Below are positions 11,653 to 23,739 of a stretch of 64,000 nucleotides of DNA, piece by piece (positions within the stretch are counted from its first letter, which is position 1; every line of letters starts with the position of its first letter). This DNA is from Myotis daubentonii (taxonomy: Eukaryota; Chordata; Mammalia; Chiroptera; Vespertilionidae): positions 2,247,956 through 2,311,955 of the forward strand of contig NC_081840.1 in assembly GCF_963259705.1 (NCBI RefSeq), written 5' to 3'. A program made the position numbers and the translations under genes. The notes beneath the pieces were generated by a model that saw nothing but the letters and a program-made list of their open reading frames with translations, made no database searches and was not told where the DNA came from.

Positions 11653-12014
11653 GAATGATCATTTTTAAACTAGGCAGACTGCTGACTCAGCATCTGCATT
11701 CTGTTAGTTGAGAAAAGGGAAGGGTGTCCATCGGGGAGACAACTAGCAGGGTCTGCCATAGCCCACCCCATTAGCCGCCCAGCCTCCCTCCTCCCTTCTT
11801 TTCATATCAGAACTCATCCGCCTTCTTCCCCAGGGGAGAGTCGCAGTGTCACTGTGTCATCACAGCTGGGGCTCAGAGTCCAGGACCGCGAGGGGCCATG
11901 CTGGTGCCCCATCAAGTTTGAGTGTGTCAGGTTCCTTGCGCCTGTAAACTGCAAGACAAGCTCTTTGCCCTCCTCCCCCAGCGCAGTGATGGAGAAGGAG
12001 CAAGATCCATAAGA

Positions 12015-12360
12015 TCTCTATATAAAAGGCTAATATGCTAAGCGTCCGACCGGTCGCTATGATGCACACTGACCACCAGGGGGCAGACGCTCCACGCTGG
12101 AGCTGCCGTGACGCACACTGGCCATTTACAGAGAAACGGCACCGTGGACCTGGCGCCCACAAAGCAACACTCAGCTTCCCCCAAGTGGGACACAGGCCCG
12201 CCACCACCCGGGAGCAACACCCCACCAAATCGCAGCCAACTCTGCCGAGACCCCATAGCGCAAAATGCGGCCCACAGCCCACTCCAGCCCGGAAACGGTG
12301 GCTGTGGGCACTGGGTAACGATGTCATGTAGCAACTCCTGGCTTCCTCTCCCTAGCGACT
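12015..12360 (+). mobile_element. HeliBat-type Helitron, + orientation, 3' end not clear
   Basis: After a host A it starts TCTCTATATAAAAGGCTAAT and carries the shared ACTGACCACCAGGGGGCAGA block. The interior is GC-rich and not like the other copies here (ACTCCAGCCCGGAAACGGTG, CAACTCCTGGCTTCCTCTCC). No hairpin plus CTAG end was found, so the right border is approximate. The interior could be captured host DNA, as described for bat Helitrons. Confidence 0.7.
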
Positions 12361-12419
12361 AGCCTCCCGGAGTTTCTTCAGCCCAGGAACACGGCTTGCT
12401 TTATAGCCAGGTGCAAGCA

Positions 12420-12640
12420 TTGTACACTTTAACCAAATATCTGTGAAGCGTTTTCCCACGCCTCATCTCATCTGATCCTCACAGAAGTCCTAGAGTAGGT
12501 AGCTAGGAGACTCGGTGGAATCCTATTTTCTTTTCATTAGCCAGAAAATGAAGATTTAGAAAGCTTGGAAACTTGACCCGACTGAAAAGAAGTAAGAAAT
12601 GGTGGGCCTTGAACATGACTTCAGGTTTTCTCACTGCGCA
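12420..12640 (+). repeat. MIR-like element
   Basis: CCTCATCTCATCTGATCCTC, the later AGCCAGAAAATGAAGATTTA and CCTTGAACATGACTTCAGG follow the order of MIR consensus features, diverged. Confidence 0.55.
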
Positions 12641-12833
12641 GAATACAGTCAAACACGGCTGCAGTTAAATATTTCACCCTTTGTTCTCCCTGTGTGACCT
12701 ACAATAATAATCTACTTCGTGTTGATACTTACTGCTGTGTTGCTGACAATTACCTGAAAGAGAGGTTGGGGTGCTTCACTGGGCTGGAAAAAGTTTAGCT
12801 AAATCAGAAAGCAGGTCTAATTAAGCAAGTTTA

Positions 12834-13010
12834 TCTATATATGTAAAGCTCTCGCTGGTGCCAATTGCACACGTGTGTTTCGATCTCCCATTGTCTATCG
12901 TGAATTTGGTTGATACTTCTATTATAGAGAAAGGGCGAATAGCGACATTAAAGTATTTCTTCTAATTAATTTCCTTTCAATGTGCACAAAGTCATGCACC
13001 GGGCCACAAG
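12834..13010 (+). mobile_element. Short HeliBat-type Helitron, + orientation
   Basis: Host A, then TCTATATATGTAAAGCTCTC, an AT-rich body, and an end with GTGCACAAAGTCATGCACC hairpin-like arms, GGGCC and CAAG followed by host T. It is 177 bp. The family differs from the copies with the GACCACCAGGG block. Confidence 0.75.
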
Positions 13011-13425
13011 TATAATAATAACAACAAGCTACTGCCATTCAGGAAAGGTGAGAAAAGATAGGGGCAGGTGACCAGTAGAGCCCACCCCACAGAACACCAC
13101 ATTGCATATACACTATGGCCAGAATCATGTGAAAGCAAGCAAACAAAAGTTTTAAAAAAGTGTAAAAGGAAAAAAGCTGCCTTGGGATCATTTAATCCAT
13201 GGGATTCTTTCTTTCCACTGTATGTTTAATTTTTTTCTGTTAGTGGTAAGCTATTAATTACATAAACAAAATTCATTACATTTTATAAATATTTCCCCCA
13301 GTGTTGTTGAGGATAATAGCTCAGAAATATTGCACCATGCACAGGGTTGAGTACATAGTCATTTTTTAAAGTGAAACTTAAAATTTTTATGAACTATATG
13401 CACATAGTTTTAAAAAAATAAAATA

Positions 13426-13640
13426 GCCTGGCCACTGTGGCTCAGTGGTTGAGCATCGACCTATGAACCAGGAGATCACGGATTGATTCCCAGTCAGGAC
13501 ACATGCCTGGGTTGTAGGCTCGATCCCAGTAGGGGGCGTGCAGGAGGCAGCTGATCCATGATTCTCTCTCATCATTGATGTTTCTATCTCTCCCTCTCCC
13601 TTCCTTTCCAAAATCAATAAAAATATGATTTAAAATGTTT
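13426..13640 (+). mobile_element. Ves SINE, + orientation
   Basis: GCCTGGCCACTGTGGCTCAG to CCAAAATCAATAAAAATATG. The A box is preserved; the B box-like GATTGATTCCC is slightly changed. Confidence 0.9.
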
Positions 13641-15663
13641 TAAATAACTTGAAGATGGGGTCCTTCCCTTGCAGAAGTTGTCGCTTGGAGAGGGAGAACC
13701 GGCTGCAGTCGGTGCAGAGGCGGCCGCCCAGCGGCAGACGGTGTCACACAGGCAGTGACCTGAATGGAAGGAGTGAGAATAGTTCTGCTAACGATTTCTG
13801 ACCTGGTTCCCTGGAAGTCCGCGCGTCGCTGTGGTGGGTGGTGTCCCGGTCACGGGCGAGGTCAGGAAGCAGCACTGCGTCTCGGGGAGGATGCGGGCAT
13901 TGGGGCCCGGCCTGCGTGTGAAACTGGCTCTGCTGCCGACCAGATGGGTGACCTAACTTGTTCCTGCCTTGGTTAGTGCGTCTGTAGAATGGGAAACAGG
14001 ACCCTGACCATTAAGCACTCCCTGTTGTTTTTCAACATGTATTGATGCATTTAAATTTCGTTTTTCTTCTTGCCCCAATTGTGACATTTTATATTTGCCT
14101 AAGAATTTATTTAGTTATGTTTTCAAACGTTCAAAATATAATTCCTTTTTTAAAAAACTGTTTGTTTGAATCAGGACTAAATAAGGACCAGACATTGCAA
14201 TTGGTAGGTGTCCCTAAGCCTTTCCTAAAATACAGGTTTCTCTTCATTTCTTTTTTTTCTTTGCAGTTTGCTTGTTGAAGAAAATGGTGAGGGCTTTTCA
14301 TTGTAATGAACAGAAACAGTTAAGCTACAAAATTGCACTTACATTAGGAGAAGCACAGGGGTCCCACTGAACCCACAGAACAGGGTGTGGTGGGACCGAA
14401 ACCTGCCGTCCCTACCGCCCAACTGCTGGTCCGAGTTTGTACCCTAGCACTTTCCCCTTTTCTGCAAGACAAGCTGTGAGGTGGTGGAAGCCTGATGGTG
14501 GATGGGTACTGAGCTCCTCGTCCTGGGAGGCATTCAAGCAGACGCTGGACGACTGCCTCGATGGCTGTGTTGGATGGGAGCTACCCTCGGTGCGCAATGA
14601 CCTCGCCAATCAGAAAAGTGATAGCCAGGTGCCCTGCTGGGCAGAATAATTCTGGGTTCCTCTCGGGGCTAAGAAATTGGGGGCGATGACTGTCCTTGAA
14701 CAAAATTTGATCTACTGGGAACTTTTACCTCCCAAGTAGCCTTGTTTGATTTTTTTAAAACCTGTTTCAACTTAAAAACTTTACAAAAGAAGAAAAAATA
14801 TCAAGTGTGATTGTTTGGAGTCATTTTTCCTGTCCATGTCCCCCTTGGATTCTACAAAGGGGGTGTTTAGTTAGGGATGCAGAGGGAGAGGGGTGGGTGA
14901 TGGGACCTAACTTGATGGGGAAAGTTTCCGTTGCTGAAGCAGGAAAGCAAAGGCAAGAATTACTGAAAAGTCTGGTTGCCAAATTTGACTTTTCTGGCTG
15001 GTTTTGGTGGTGGAAGGAGAAAACCCAGTGGATTTCTCGGGCTTGCAGGACGAAACCCTGGTTTTTCTGCTGCGTCTGTTTCCCACACACCCCTGCTGCC
15101 CCTGCGTCCGCCACTGCTCTTCGATTTCCTCAGGACAGTGAACGTCATGCAAACAAGCCCAGTGCTGGAGCTGAGCCCGAATGCTCACAGGTGGGCTGAG
15201 CCGGGCACAGCCACAGTAAGCTCTAGAAAGCTGCTTAGATCCGGCTGCGGCCACCGCCTGCTCTTATAAAGTTTTGTTGGAACACGGTCACACCCATTTA
15301 TGCATTGTCTGCCTGCTTCCGACCACACTGCAGGGTTGACCAGTGCTCGGGGACCGTGTGGCCCACAGAGTCTAAAGCATCTGCTGTCTGACCCTTGGCA
15401 GGAAAACGTGGCCAACCTGGCACGTGGTTCCCGGTGCCAGCCGAGTGTCAGAATCCCCACGGAGCCTTCGCGTAATGCAGAGGCCTGGGCCGCCCCGGGT
15501 CCGGGCGCCCGTGGTCTAGAGCGGACCCAGGCCTGTGTGTCAACGTTTCCCCAAGTGACGGTCGTGTGCAGCCAGGCTGAGGATCCCAGGTCTCGTCTCG
15601 GTGGGTTTTTTAAGATTACAGAACTGGAATTGGCCATGCTAAGAGTTCCCCCCAGGGACAATG

Positions 15664-15689
15664 CTCTGACCTTGACCTCAAGGTCAGAG
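15664..15689. promoter_or_regulatory. Near-perfect palindrome of two extended nuclear-receptor half-sites
   Basis: The arms CTCTGACCTTGA (15664-15675) and TCAAGGTCAGAG (15678-15689) are exact reverse complements around a central CC. Each arm contains TCAAGGTCA, the extended half-site used by ERR and NR5A receptors. The inner TGACCT and AGGTCA also form an everted repeat with two bases between. That it is a real site is inference. Confidence 0.45.
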
Positions 15690-15816
15690 TGCAGCCCTTG
15701 AGGCTGAACCACTGTGCTCTGGCCTAAGGGACACCTTGTCATGGTGACTCTCTCCGGGGGCCCTAAGGGCTCATTCCCTGAAGAGGGTTGAAGGTGAGCC
15801 CATTACGGCGAGGGGA

Positions 15817-15818
<2 letters not shown>

Positions 15819-15858
<40 letters not shown>
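15819..15858. repeat. (GT)n microsatellite
   Basis: An uninterrupted GT run of about 20 units in intron 1. Confidence 0.95.
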
Positions 15859-15860
<2 letters not shown>

Positions 15861-16214
15861 ACGCATGAGCATGCATGAGTGCGTACGTTTGGATGATTTA
15901 CGTAAGTAATAACTTGCGTCTGTTTTCAAACAAATGTGTCTCACCAAGGCCCCAGTGGCGTGTGCAGCGCTCGTCTGTGCTGTCTTGGCACAGCTCGGTC
16001 CCTGGGCTCCGGCTCCGCGACCTCTGTTCTCCTGTTAATTAACATGAAATGTTGGTGACACGTCAAGCTCCGGGAGAACGTGACACCTCTTGCCTTTCCC
16101 CAGCACAGTTTCCAGCCGTGCCTCTCCCGCTCAGGGGAGGAATTCAAGCGCCGGTGTCACTTTTTGTTGGCAGGTAGACGTTGTAAATGGGAATTTCACA
16201 GTTTGCTTTATCCC

Positions 16215-16268
16215 TTGCACATATTAACCACCTTGCAAATATTAACCACGTTGCAAATATTAACCGCG
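16215..16268. repeat. Three copies of an 18-bp unit (TTGCAAATATTAACCACG)
   Basis: Units start at 16215, 16233 and 16251 with one to three changes each. Each has an ATATTAAC core. It could be a micro-array or a small cluster of factor sites. Confidence 0.7.
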
Positions 16269-16535
16269 TGGCCTTCATGTCTTCTCTCCCAGGAGCTTCC
16301 TGGGGCCTCCCGCCCTCCCTGCCGCGTCCCTTGCGGGCCTGCTCTCCGGGTCTGTTAGCGGGAGTGACCGGCGCCTCTGGGTTTGGGGTTTGCCTGGGGC
16401 CGTCCCAGGTTATCACTGAACGTCCTGGGCCAGTTGGGCCCGTTGGTTCACAGGGCTGGAGTGGCCTTTGCATGTAATAAAAATGGTGGTATTCAAAGGG
16501 TGAGGTGGGTGTTTTTAAGACAGATGTCCTTGAAA

Positions 16536-16572
16536 ATGCAAATCAAGGTCATTCGTATGCAAATCAAGGTCG
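16536..16572 (+). promoter_or_regulatory. Duplicated octamer plus TCAAGGTC motif, 21-bp spacing
   Basis: ATGCAAAT (16536-16543) overlaps TCAAGGTCA (16543-16551). The pair recurs as ATGCAAAT (16557-16564) and TCAAGGTCG (16564-16572). ATGCAAAT is the POU octamer and TCAAGGTCA the ERR/NR5A-type half-site. The 21-bp step is two helix turns. Function is inferred. Confidence 0.4.
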
Positions 16573-16654
16573 TTTGTATGAAGTGAGTGTTTTTAATGCC
16601 CTTTAAAAAAAATAGCTGAACCCAAGCAGTTGGGCTAATGCTTCTGTTTTGGGT

Positions 16655-16873
16655 TTTTTAAAATATATGTTTATTGACTTCAGAGAGGAAGGGAGAGGGA
16701 AAGAGAGAGAGAGAAACATCAATGATGAGAGAGAATCATGGATCAGCTGCCTCCTGCACGCCCCACACTGGGGACCGAGCCCGCAACCCAGGCCTGTGCC
16801 CTGACTGGGAATCGAACCGTGACCTGGTTCGAAGGTCGGTGCTCAACCACTGAGCCCCGAGGGCCGGGCCAGG
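16655..16873 (-). mobile_element. Ves SINE, - orientation
   Basis: Typical Ves from TATATGTTTATTGACTTCAG to GAGCCCCGAGGGCCGGGCC. Confidence 0.9.
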
Positions 16874-17208
16874 CAGGAGCCAATGCTTCTTATCAGGCGT
16901 GTGAAGCTCTGTGCCTCAGGGCAGCACCAGGGCAGCCTCGCTCTGCAGGTGAGCCATCCTGCGTGTGCCACTCTCTTCAGGAAGGTTCTTCGGGAAGATA
17001 CGCTTTGCCGGGCTCAGCCTTCCCTTCGTGGTGCCGGGGAGAGGGGCTCGGCTCACAGTGACTGCGCTGCGTTCTTCTCCGAGTTTTCCCACCGAACGCC
17101 GGGGCCCGTGCCCTCCGCTCTGAGACAGTCCCCGTCATTCTCGCCTGTCGAGGTTGCACAGCGGACGTCACGGGAGCCTCCCTGCCTGGAAGGGGCTTGA
17201 GAAACATT

Positions 17209-17253
17209 GCCTTCCTCCCTTCCTCCCTTCCTCCCTTCCTCCCTTCCTTCCTC
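17209..17253. repeat. (TTCCCTCC)n polypyrimidine repeat
   Basis: Four to five TTCCTCCC units followed by TTCCTTCCTCG. Confidence 0.85.
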
Positions 17254-18599
17254 GCAGGGGCGCTGGTTCTCACCCCCGGCAGTGTTATTTGCCAGGGTGG
17301 GCAACTGCTACAGCAACAACCCAACATGACGGCGAAGAGGATTTCTCACTCACCCAGCGGCCCCACGATGGCATTCCTCGTGGGGCATCTCTACTGGGCG
17401 GTCCTGTCCAAGGGCGTCCCGGGAGCCTGGCCTCCTTCCTCCGGTGGCTGTCTTCTCCGTCCTGTGCGTTGCCTCTGTGCAGTGGCGCAGGGCACGGAGG
17501 ATCGCTGGCCCTGTCTGAAGGTGGCATGGCTGCACCCCCTGTCCACACTGCATCGGCCCAGACACCTCAGGGAGGCTGGGAAGTGTCGTTTGGCCGAGGG
17601 CCCAGGAGGAAGAGGAAACCAGGTTTGGCGAGCGTGTGGTGGTCTATGTCACAGGAAGTGTGGCTGCCTAACTCGGTGGCTGTGCATTCCCCAGGGAACA
17701 TCTCCACCCCCCCCCCCCCCCCCGCTAATGAGCACCCTCGACATCTCCAAAGCAGGGTGCTTGCAAGGAAGTGGTGATTAGTTGGACCCAGGAAAGGGGC
17801 CTGGCTGCACGTGAGCATAGTTTGGACAAATGAAACCAATGTCTTCGTCACCGGACTTGTCGGAGCCTTGGCCCTCCCGCCATAAGTACCCGCGGCCGGG
17901 GAATGGGCAGTATTTCCAGACGCAGCGGCTCCCCTTAGAGGGCTGAGCGCTAGTACTCGCAGAGCGTGGTTGGGAAAACACTGCTTTAGAAGTTGCTCAA
18001 GTTTATATCGTGAAACCAGAACATTTCCAAGAAAACACTGGAATTAAAAAAATTACCAAAATGTGCGGTCCCCGCCAGGAAGTTGGGTGCCCTAGGGATC
18101 GGGATGTGGGGGGGGGGGGGCACCTGAGGCGAGACTTCCTGATGTGCGAAGAGAGTGTTTTTCTCTCTCCCCTCCTTCCCTTCCCTCTCTCCCTTTCCCT
18201 CTCCTGGAGCCTGGGGCTAAGTGTTCTCTGGGGTTGAGCATCCTCACGGTCTGCAGCCTGGGTGGGTGCAGGCGCCCGGACAACACCACTGCAGCCCCGT
18301 CTCGACCGGCTGCTCACCTCAGGGCCGTCTGCGGGGCTGGCGGTGCCCGGGCTCCCCATCTGGGTGGATGTAAAGGCCCTTTCCCTCAGCTGGGGTTTTA
18401 TGGCTGGCTGGCGTCATCTGTCATGAATCAAGGTGGGCTGAGGTTTAGCACGGAGGGTAGAGTCGCGCTCAGGAAAAAACTAGAGCAGGCTTTTTATTTT
18501 AGTTGCAGGCACCAGCCCTGCATATGTCTATGGAGCTTAAAACTTAATTTGGTGTGTAATTGGGACTCGCCCTTTGGAGCCCTGCGTTATGTGTTTTGG

Positions 18600-19250
18600 A
18601 GCAGCTGAGAGGCAGGGCAGAGCCGCGGAACGGGGCCCGTTAATTGGTGGCCTCTGGGACCCGTGAGAGAATTGGGTTGAAGTCCCCCGTTAGAATGCGT
18701 TTGGCAGTTTTATTTGTCTCCGTGGGGGCGAGGAGTGGGAGACCACCGGTCTGTGCGGGCTCGGGCCGGCTGCTCTGCCTTTGTCCCGAGCCCCAGGGTC
18801 CCGCATCCCGGGCCTGTAGGAGGGACAAAGGCGCGGAGGAGCCGCAGAGGGGGGCGCCGCCTGCTCGGCCGCCAGGACTGCACGCTGGTGTGCAGGAGCC
18901 GCCTGCTGCTCCGTCTGCGGTCCCAAGGAGGGTTTTACATTTTATGGCCAAAGTCTCGATAAAAGCGACTTGGGTCAGAGCAAACATTCGAGGAGGAAAA
19001 ACAAAGGAAATTAAATGCAAAAATCACGGCTGGTGCAGACCACATGGAGCCCCGGCTTTAATGCCGCCAGAGCCGACCGGGGAGTGGTCCCCAGGAGTCG
19101 GAACCAAAGGGCGCCGGCCCGGGATTCCTGCAGCCTGGCCCCTCTCCTGTTTGAAAAGCAATTGCCATTTAATTTGTTTCTGAGTTTTATTTCTCAAGTG
19201 AACCAGCATGGGGCCATGTAATGAGGCTGTGTTTCTGGGAGGTGTTGAAA
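18600..19250. other. Unique stretch, conserved-looking by composition
   Basis: AT-rich islands (GCAGTTTTATTTGTC near 18704; TTTTACATTTTATGGCCAAA near 18933; GCAATTGCCATTTAATTTGT near 19158) lie in GC-rich DNA without repeats. This texture is common in intronic enhancers of vertebrate developmental genes, but conservation was not tested. Confidence 0.2.
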
Positions 19251-20719
19251 GACGGGAAAGAGCGAAACCACCGGGCAGGACCTGGCCGCGTCCAGACGGG
19301 GTGGCCTCTTCTCCGAGCCGCCCTGGATCCCGGGAGTCCAGGGGCACCGCGGCTGGAGGGGACAGGCCGGGGCCGCCCGGGTGGCTGCCCTGGGCACTGT
19401 CCGTGGGCCGTGGGCGCCCATGTATGGGCTGGGGGCAGTCCAGCTGGTGGACTCTCTGCCACCCACCCGCGCGTGGTGGGTAAGGCAGCTGGGATGCATT
19501 TGATCCTCAAAGCCACTGAGTCCTATAGTGATTCCCGCCGTCCTGGGCCTCTACCCGCTAGATGCCAGGGGAATGTCCCTCAGTGGTGATCATCAGAGTG
19601 TCTCCAGCCCCTGCCAGTGTGCCCTGGGGGCAGAGGCCCCCCTGGTTGAACTCCCCTGGCCGACCTGCACAGTGTTGGGGCACCGAGGCCAGCAGCCTGG
19701 CTGAGGGCACCCGGAGGACCCTGCAAACGTGGGAGGCACATGGGGCAGCGTCACCCTGGAGCCCGGGTTCAAGTCCCGATCTTCCAGGGAGAGCTGGGAG
19801 CTCTGTGCCTCAGCCTCCTCCTCTGTGGAATGGGGACAGCTCTAGGCCAGCTTCGGGGATGTCAGCAGTGGACAGCAGCGTGACGCAGCCCCCACTGCTG
19901 CTTTCCGGCCTTCCCAGCGGCTGCACGGGGCGGGCTCCCTAACTCCCAGGTCCCCTCCTGCTCCTCAGCTTCCCTGGGGAGGGGCGTGGCTTCCTGCAGT
20001 TTGCCCAGAGCCTTCGTCCCGGTGTCGGTCGGGGTCCGTGGGCACCGAGGGGCTGCCAGCCGATACCCTCCTCCTCCTGGTCTCTGGCTTGGAGGAGTGA
20101 GCACAGAGTGGAGGGGCCACAACCCTCCCTCCTCCTGCCCTGGCCGCGCCCTGGAGCTGGACGCAGATGTCCCCACGGACCCACTGGACGATGGCACAGG
20201 GACGCTCCCTTTGGGAACTCAGTCCTCGCAGGGGAATCCCGACCCATCTCCCAGGATCGGAGACTCCCGACTGCGTTCAGTGACGGCAGCCGCTGCCTGC
20301 AAGTGCTTGGGCCGCAGAAGGAACGGAAGCGACGCTCCTGCCTGAGCGATGCGCACGGAACCGGAGCCGGCGGGGTTGGCAGTCCGCCCCGCCCCGTGTC
20401 CGCGGTGGGCCCCGCGCTGCCTGCCGCCTCTCCTGGGCCAGGTGACGTGCCACGGCCTTCCCTACTCTGCCCGAGGGGGACCACGGGGCCGTGGCACTTG
20501 TCTCCCCAGCTAACACCCGGCCTCCTAAACGATGCGCCGTCGTCACCCCCAGCTGGAGTGAGTCGGTAGGTCATGGGGGGTGGGGGCGCCGGGGGTCCAG
20601 GAATTAGCCTATCAGCCGTTGATGCTGTGATCTGTGGGTCCTGCTTCGAGAAACACTGTGTCGTTCACTGATCACATTGAAATGGTGCGCAGTAATATCT
20701 CTCTCCAGCCTTAGCTCCG

Positions 20720-20745
20720 TGTGTATGTGTGTGTGTGTGTGCGCG
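20720..20745. repeat. Short (GT)n/(GC)n alternating run
   Basis: GTGTATGTGTGTGTGTGTGT followed by GCGCGCAC, a short alternating purine-pyrimidine run. Confidence 0.8.
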
Positions 20746-21895
20746 CACGCCCTTCCGGGAGGATAGGCAATAAAACGTCTATAGTGGTGATCTCTGTGTA
20801 TGCTGAGAGTTCAAGATATTTCAGATATATCTCTACATGCTCTCCTAATGGTTTTAATTGTTTGTAATCAGTGTACAGTGTTTATAAACAGATACAGCCA
20901 CCACGCCTTCCTCGTGGGCGGGAAGAGCAGGCATTTTACAGGGGAAACATGACATAGGATGTGGGTGCGAGGGGACCGTGGGCAGAGGGCAAGAAGGCCA
21001 CGCCTGCTGTGTCAGTGGAAGTGTTTGCGCTCAGAGCTGCGTCCCTCCCTCCGTGGCTCCCGCCTCCTGAGAAAGCTTGCACGGGGGAGGGAGGCCCGCC
21101 TTCTCATTTCCACACTGTCTGCGTTTGGCAAAGCAGGGACCCCACTCACGCCTGGGGATAGCGATGGTGGGTGAGCCGGAAGGCTGGGCCTCCCTTTCCA
21201 TCTCTGTCCCCGGAGTCCTGGGCCTGGTGACCTCCTCGCCCACCCTGGCCGGCACTGGGCACCCTGGCCAGCCAGGCAGAGCCGGGGAGGGCCATTTTAC
21301 AGCACGGTTACTGCTCTCGTTGCCCAGGAAACCACACAGGGCCCCACAAACGCCGTGTGAGAAGGCCAGACCCTTCCCGGGCCATGGTTTCCTACACCTT
21401 TACAACGTGATAGGTGCGGTGGAAAAAAGGGGCCGTTGGCTTTATGGAAACTATATAAAGTTTATGGAGCCTTGGCAGGCCAGAGGTAGCAAAGGCCTGC
21501 AGCGTGGGGGTGGGGGCTTCGAGGTGGAGAGAGCCCTGAAGAGCGGAGACCTTTGTGTGGGACACCAGGCACCGCGGCCTGAGGCTGGGCGTGCCGATGG
21601 GGCGGGGGGGGGGGGTGCGGGGGGTGTCAGGGAGAGTGGAGGTGATCCGATCGAAGTCTGGGTGAGCGGCACGGTCACCTTCCTTCTGCAGAGGGAAGAC
21701 TGAGGCAAAGGTGTTTGAAAGCTATGAACTTGCCTAGGTCGCCCAGCTGATGGCGTGTGGCTCTCATGTGATGTTCCACATTCACACGCTCTCTCTGCTG
21801 TGTATTGAGTGATGTGTCCCAGTTTCAGGTCCAGAGAATATGGTCTCTGCACCCAGTTTCAGTTTGGGACTCGTCTGTTATTTGTGGTTTAGTCT

Positions 21896-22131
21896 TTTTT
21901 TTTTTAATGTTTTTATTGATTTTTTAGAGAGAGAGGGAGAGGAATAGAGAGATAGAAACATCGATGAGAAAGAAACATCACTGATAGGCTACCTACTGCA
22001 CCCCCCCCCCACACACACACACACAGGGGATAGAGCCCGTGACCCAGGCATGTGCCCTGACAGGGAATCAAACTGGTGGCCTTTCGGTTCTTGGGTCAAT
22101 GCTCAACCGCTGAGCTACATCGGCCAGGCTG
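21896..22131 (-). mobile_element. Ves SINE, - orientation, with CA expansion
   Basis: TTTTATTGATTTTTTAGAGA through CTGAGCTACATCGGCCAGG. A C-run and (CA)n tract (22003-22025) expanded inside the body. Confidence 0.85.
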
Positions 22132-22583
22132 TGGTTTAGTCTTATGGTTCCCTCATGACTTCAGTCACCACCTTGTGCTCCTCTGGGTCAGCTTTGCTGT
22201 CCACGCTGAACTGTATGTGCTCAGATTTGCCCACTGGCCATGGCTGGAATGGAAGGAGAGCCTCCCAGAGCTTGGCCCTGGTCAGGGCAGAGTGAGAAAC
22301 ATGCCCTTGTCTTCAGGAGCCCCTCCGTGTCCCACTTGCACTGTTGGATTCTCTTAGAGTTCCTGGCGGAGCACCCCTGGGGGTCTGAAACCATGTCCTC
22401 ACCCTGGAAACTTCTAATTCATTTCTCCTTACATGTGTGCTCCGTGGTGTCTGTGTTTTCTCTCCTACTTGGCTGTGAATTCTTGGAGTGCTGATTCTAT
22501 GAATGCTTAATTCTTTATCTGATTTTGCCTGTAGGGTCTGGCATAGTTCCTGGCATGTAATAATCATTGAATAAGTATCAGCT

Positions 22584-23090
22584 GGGAGGAAGCGTGGATG
22601 GGAGGATGGATACATGGTGGGGTGGAAGGATGGATGGATGGATGGATGGAAAGATAGATGGATGGAAGGATGGATACATGGTTGGGTGGAAAGATGGATG
22701 GATGGATGATGGATGGATGGATGGATGGATGGATGGAAAGATGGATGGGTAGGTGGATGATACAAGGTTGGAAGGAAAGATGGGTGGGTGGATGGAAAGA
22801 TGGAAGGATGGATACATGGTTCGGTGGAAAGATGGATGGATGGATACATGGTTGGGTGGGTGGATGGATGGATAGATGGATGGAAAGATGGAAGGACGGA
22901 TACATGGTTGGGTGGAAAGATGGATGGATGGATGGATGGATGGATGGATGGATGAATGGATGGATGATACAAGGTTGGAAGGAAAGATGGGTGGGTGGAT
23001 GGAAAGATGGAAGGATGGATACATGGTTCGGTGGAAAGATGGATGGTTGGATACATGGTTCGGTGGAAAGATGGATGGATGGATGAGGCA
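22584..23090. repeat. GGAT/GATG-type satellite with larger nested units
   Basis: (GGAT)n blocks are separated by repeated segments such as ACATGGTTCGGTGGAAAGAT and ACAAGGTTGGAAGGAAAGAT. The ACAAGGTTGG segment recurs at about 22759 and 22968 with a near-identical 80-base neighbourhood, showing duplication of whole blocks. Open frames (HPSIHPSF and GWMDGWMD) are repeat products. Confidence 0.93.
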
Positions 23091-23299
23091 TATATAGACT
23101 AACAGACACCCGCTTCCTCATTTACACCTTTCTGCACAGTTAAACCGGCAGCCTAACCCAGGTCCTCTCGGGCTTCCGCCGAATGTACTTCTGTTTCATA
23201 CTTTTGCTCTCTCTGACGCCATATGGAGGAACCAGCCTGAGTGCTAGAACGTGTGTATAAATACTTTACAATCCCCATAAACTTGTTTAAAGACAGTTG

Positions 23300-23560
23300 G
23301 GGGCGAAAGTATAAACTGGGGCAGCCTTTTGGGAGGGCAATTTGGAAGTAGCTATTAAAATTTTAAATGTGCCTACCACTAAGACCCAGCAGTTTCACTT
23401 CTAGTTGTCAAGCAGGAGACATGTATGCATGGGCTTGTGCACAAAGAGCCACATGCCGGGCGCTTATACAAGGTGCTCGTAACGGCGAAAACGGGAAGTA
23501 GCTAAGTGCCCATCAGCAGAGAGATGGACACCCAGCTGTGGGAAAAGCTGCAGAGGCACC
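23300..23560 (+). repeat. Old L1-like fragment
   Basis: GGGAGGGCAATTTGGAAGTA, ACTAAGACCCAGCAGTTTCA, AAGTGCCCATCAGCAGAGAG resemble the 3' region shared by old mammalian L1 elements. Confidence 0.6.
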
Positions 23561-23739
23561 AAGGTCTCCAGTGGGGTTTGGGGAGCTGTCTCCGACCTTC
23601 TGGAAAGCTCCGAGGCTCTGAAGCTCATGCCCCCAGCAGAGGCCCCCCTCCCTACCTCAGTTCTCTCAACTCCCTTTCTCCCTCCTCTTCCTCGCACCAG
23701 TTACAAGAATTCGACACTTAACCCTTAGGCCTACTTGCC

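Noticed and set aside
22313..23121. Frames of HPSIHPSF / GWMDGWMD type
   Set aside because: Products of the GGAT satellite.
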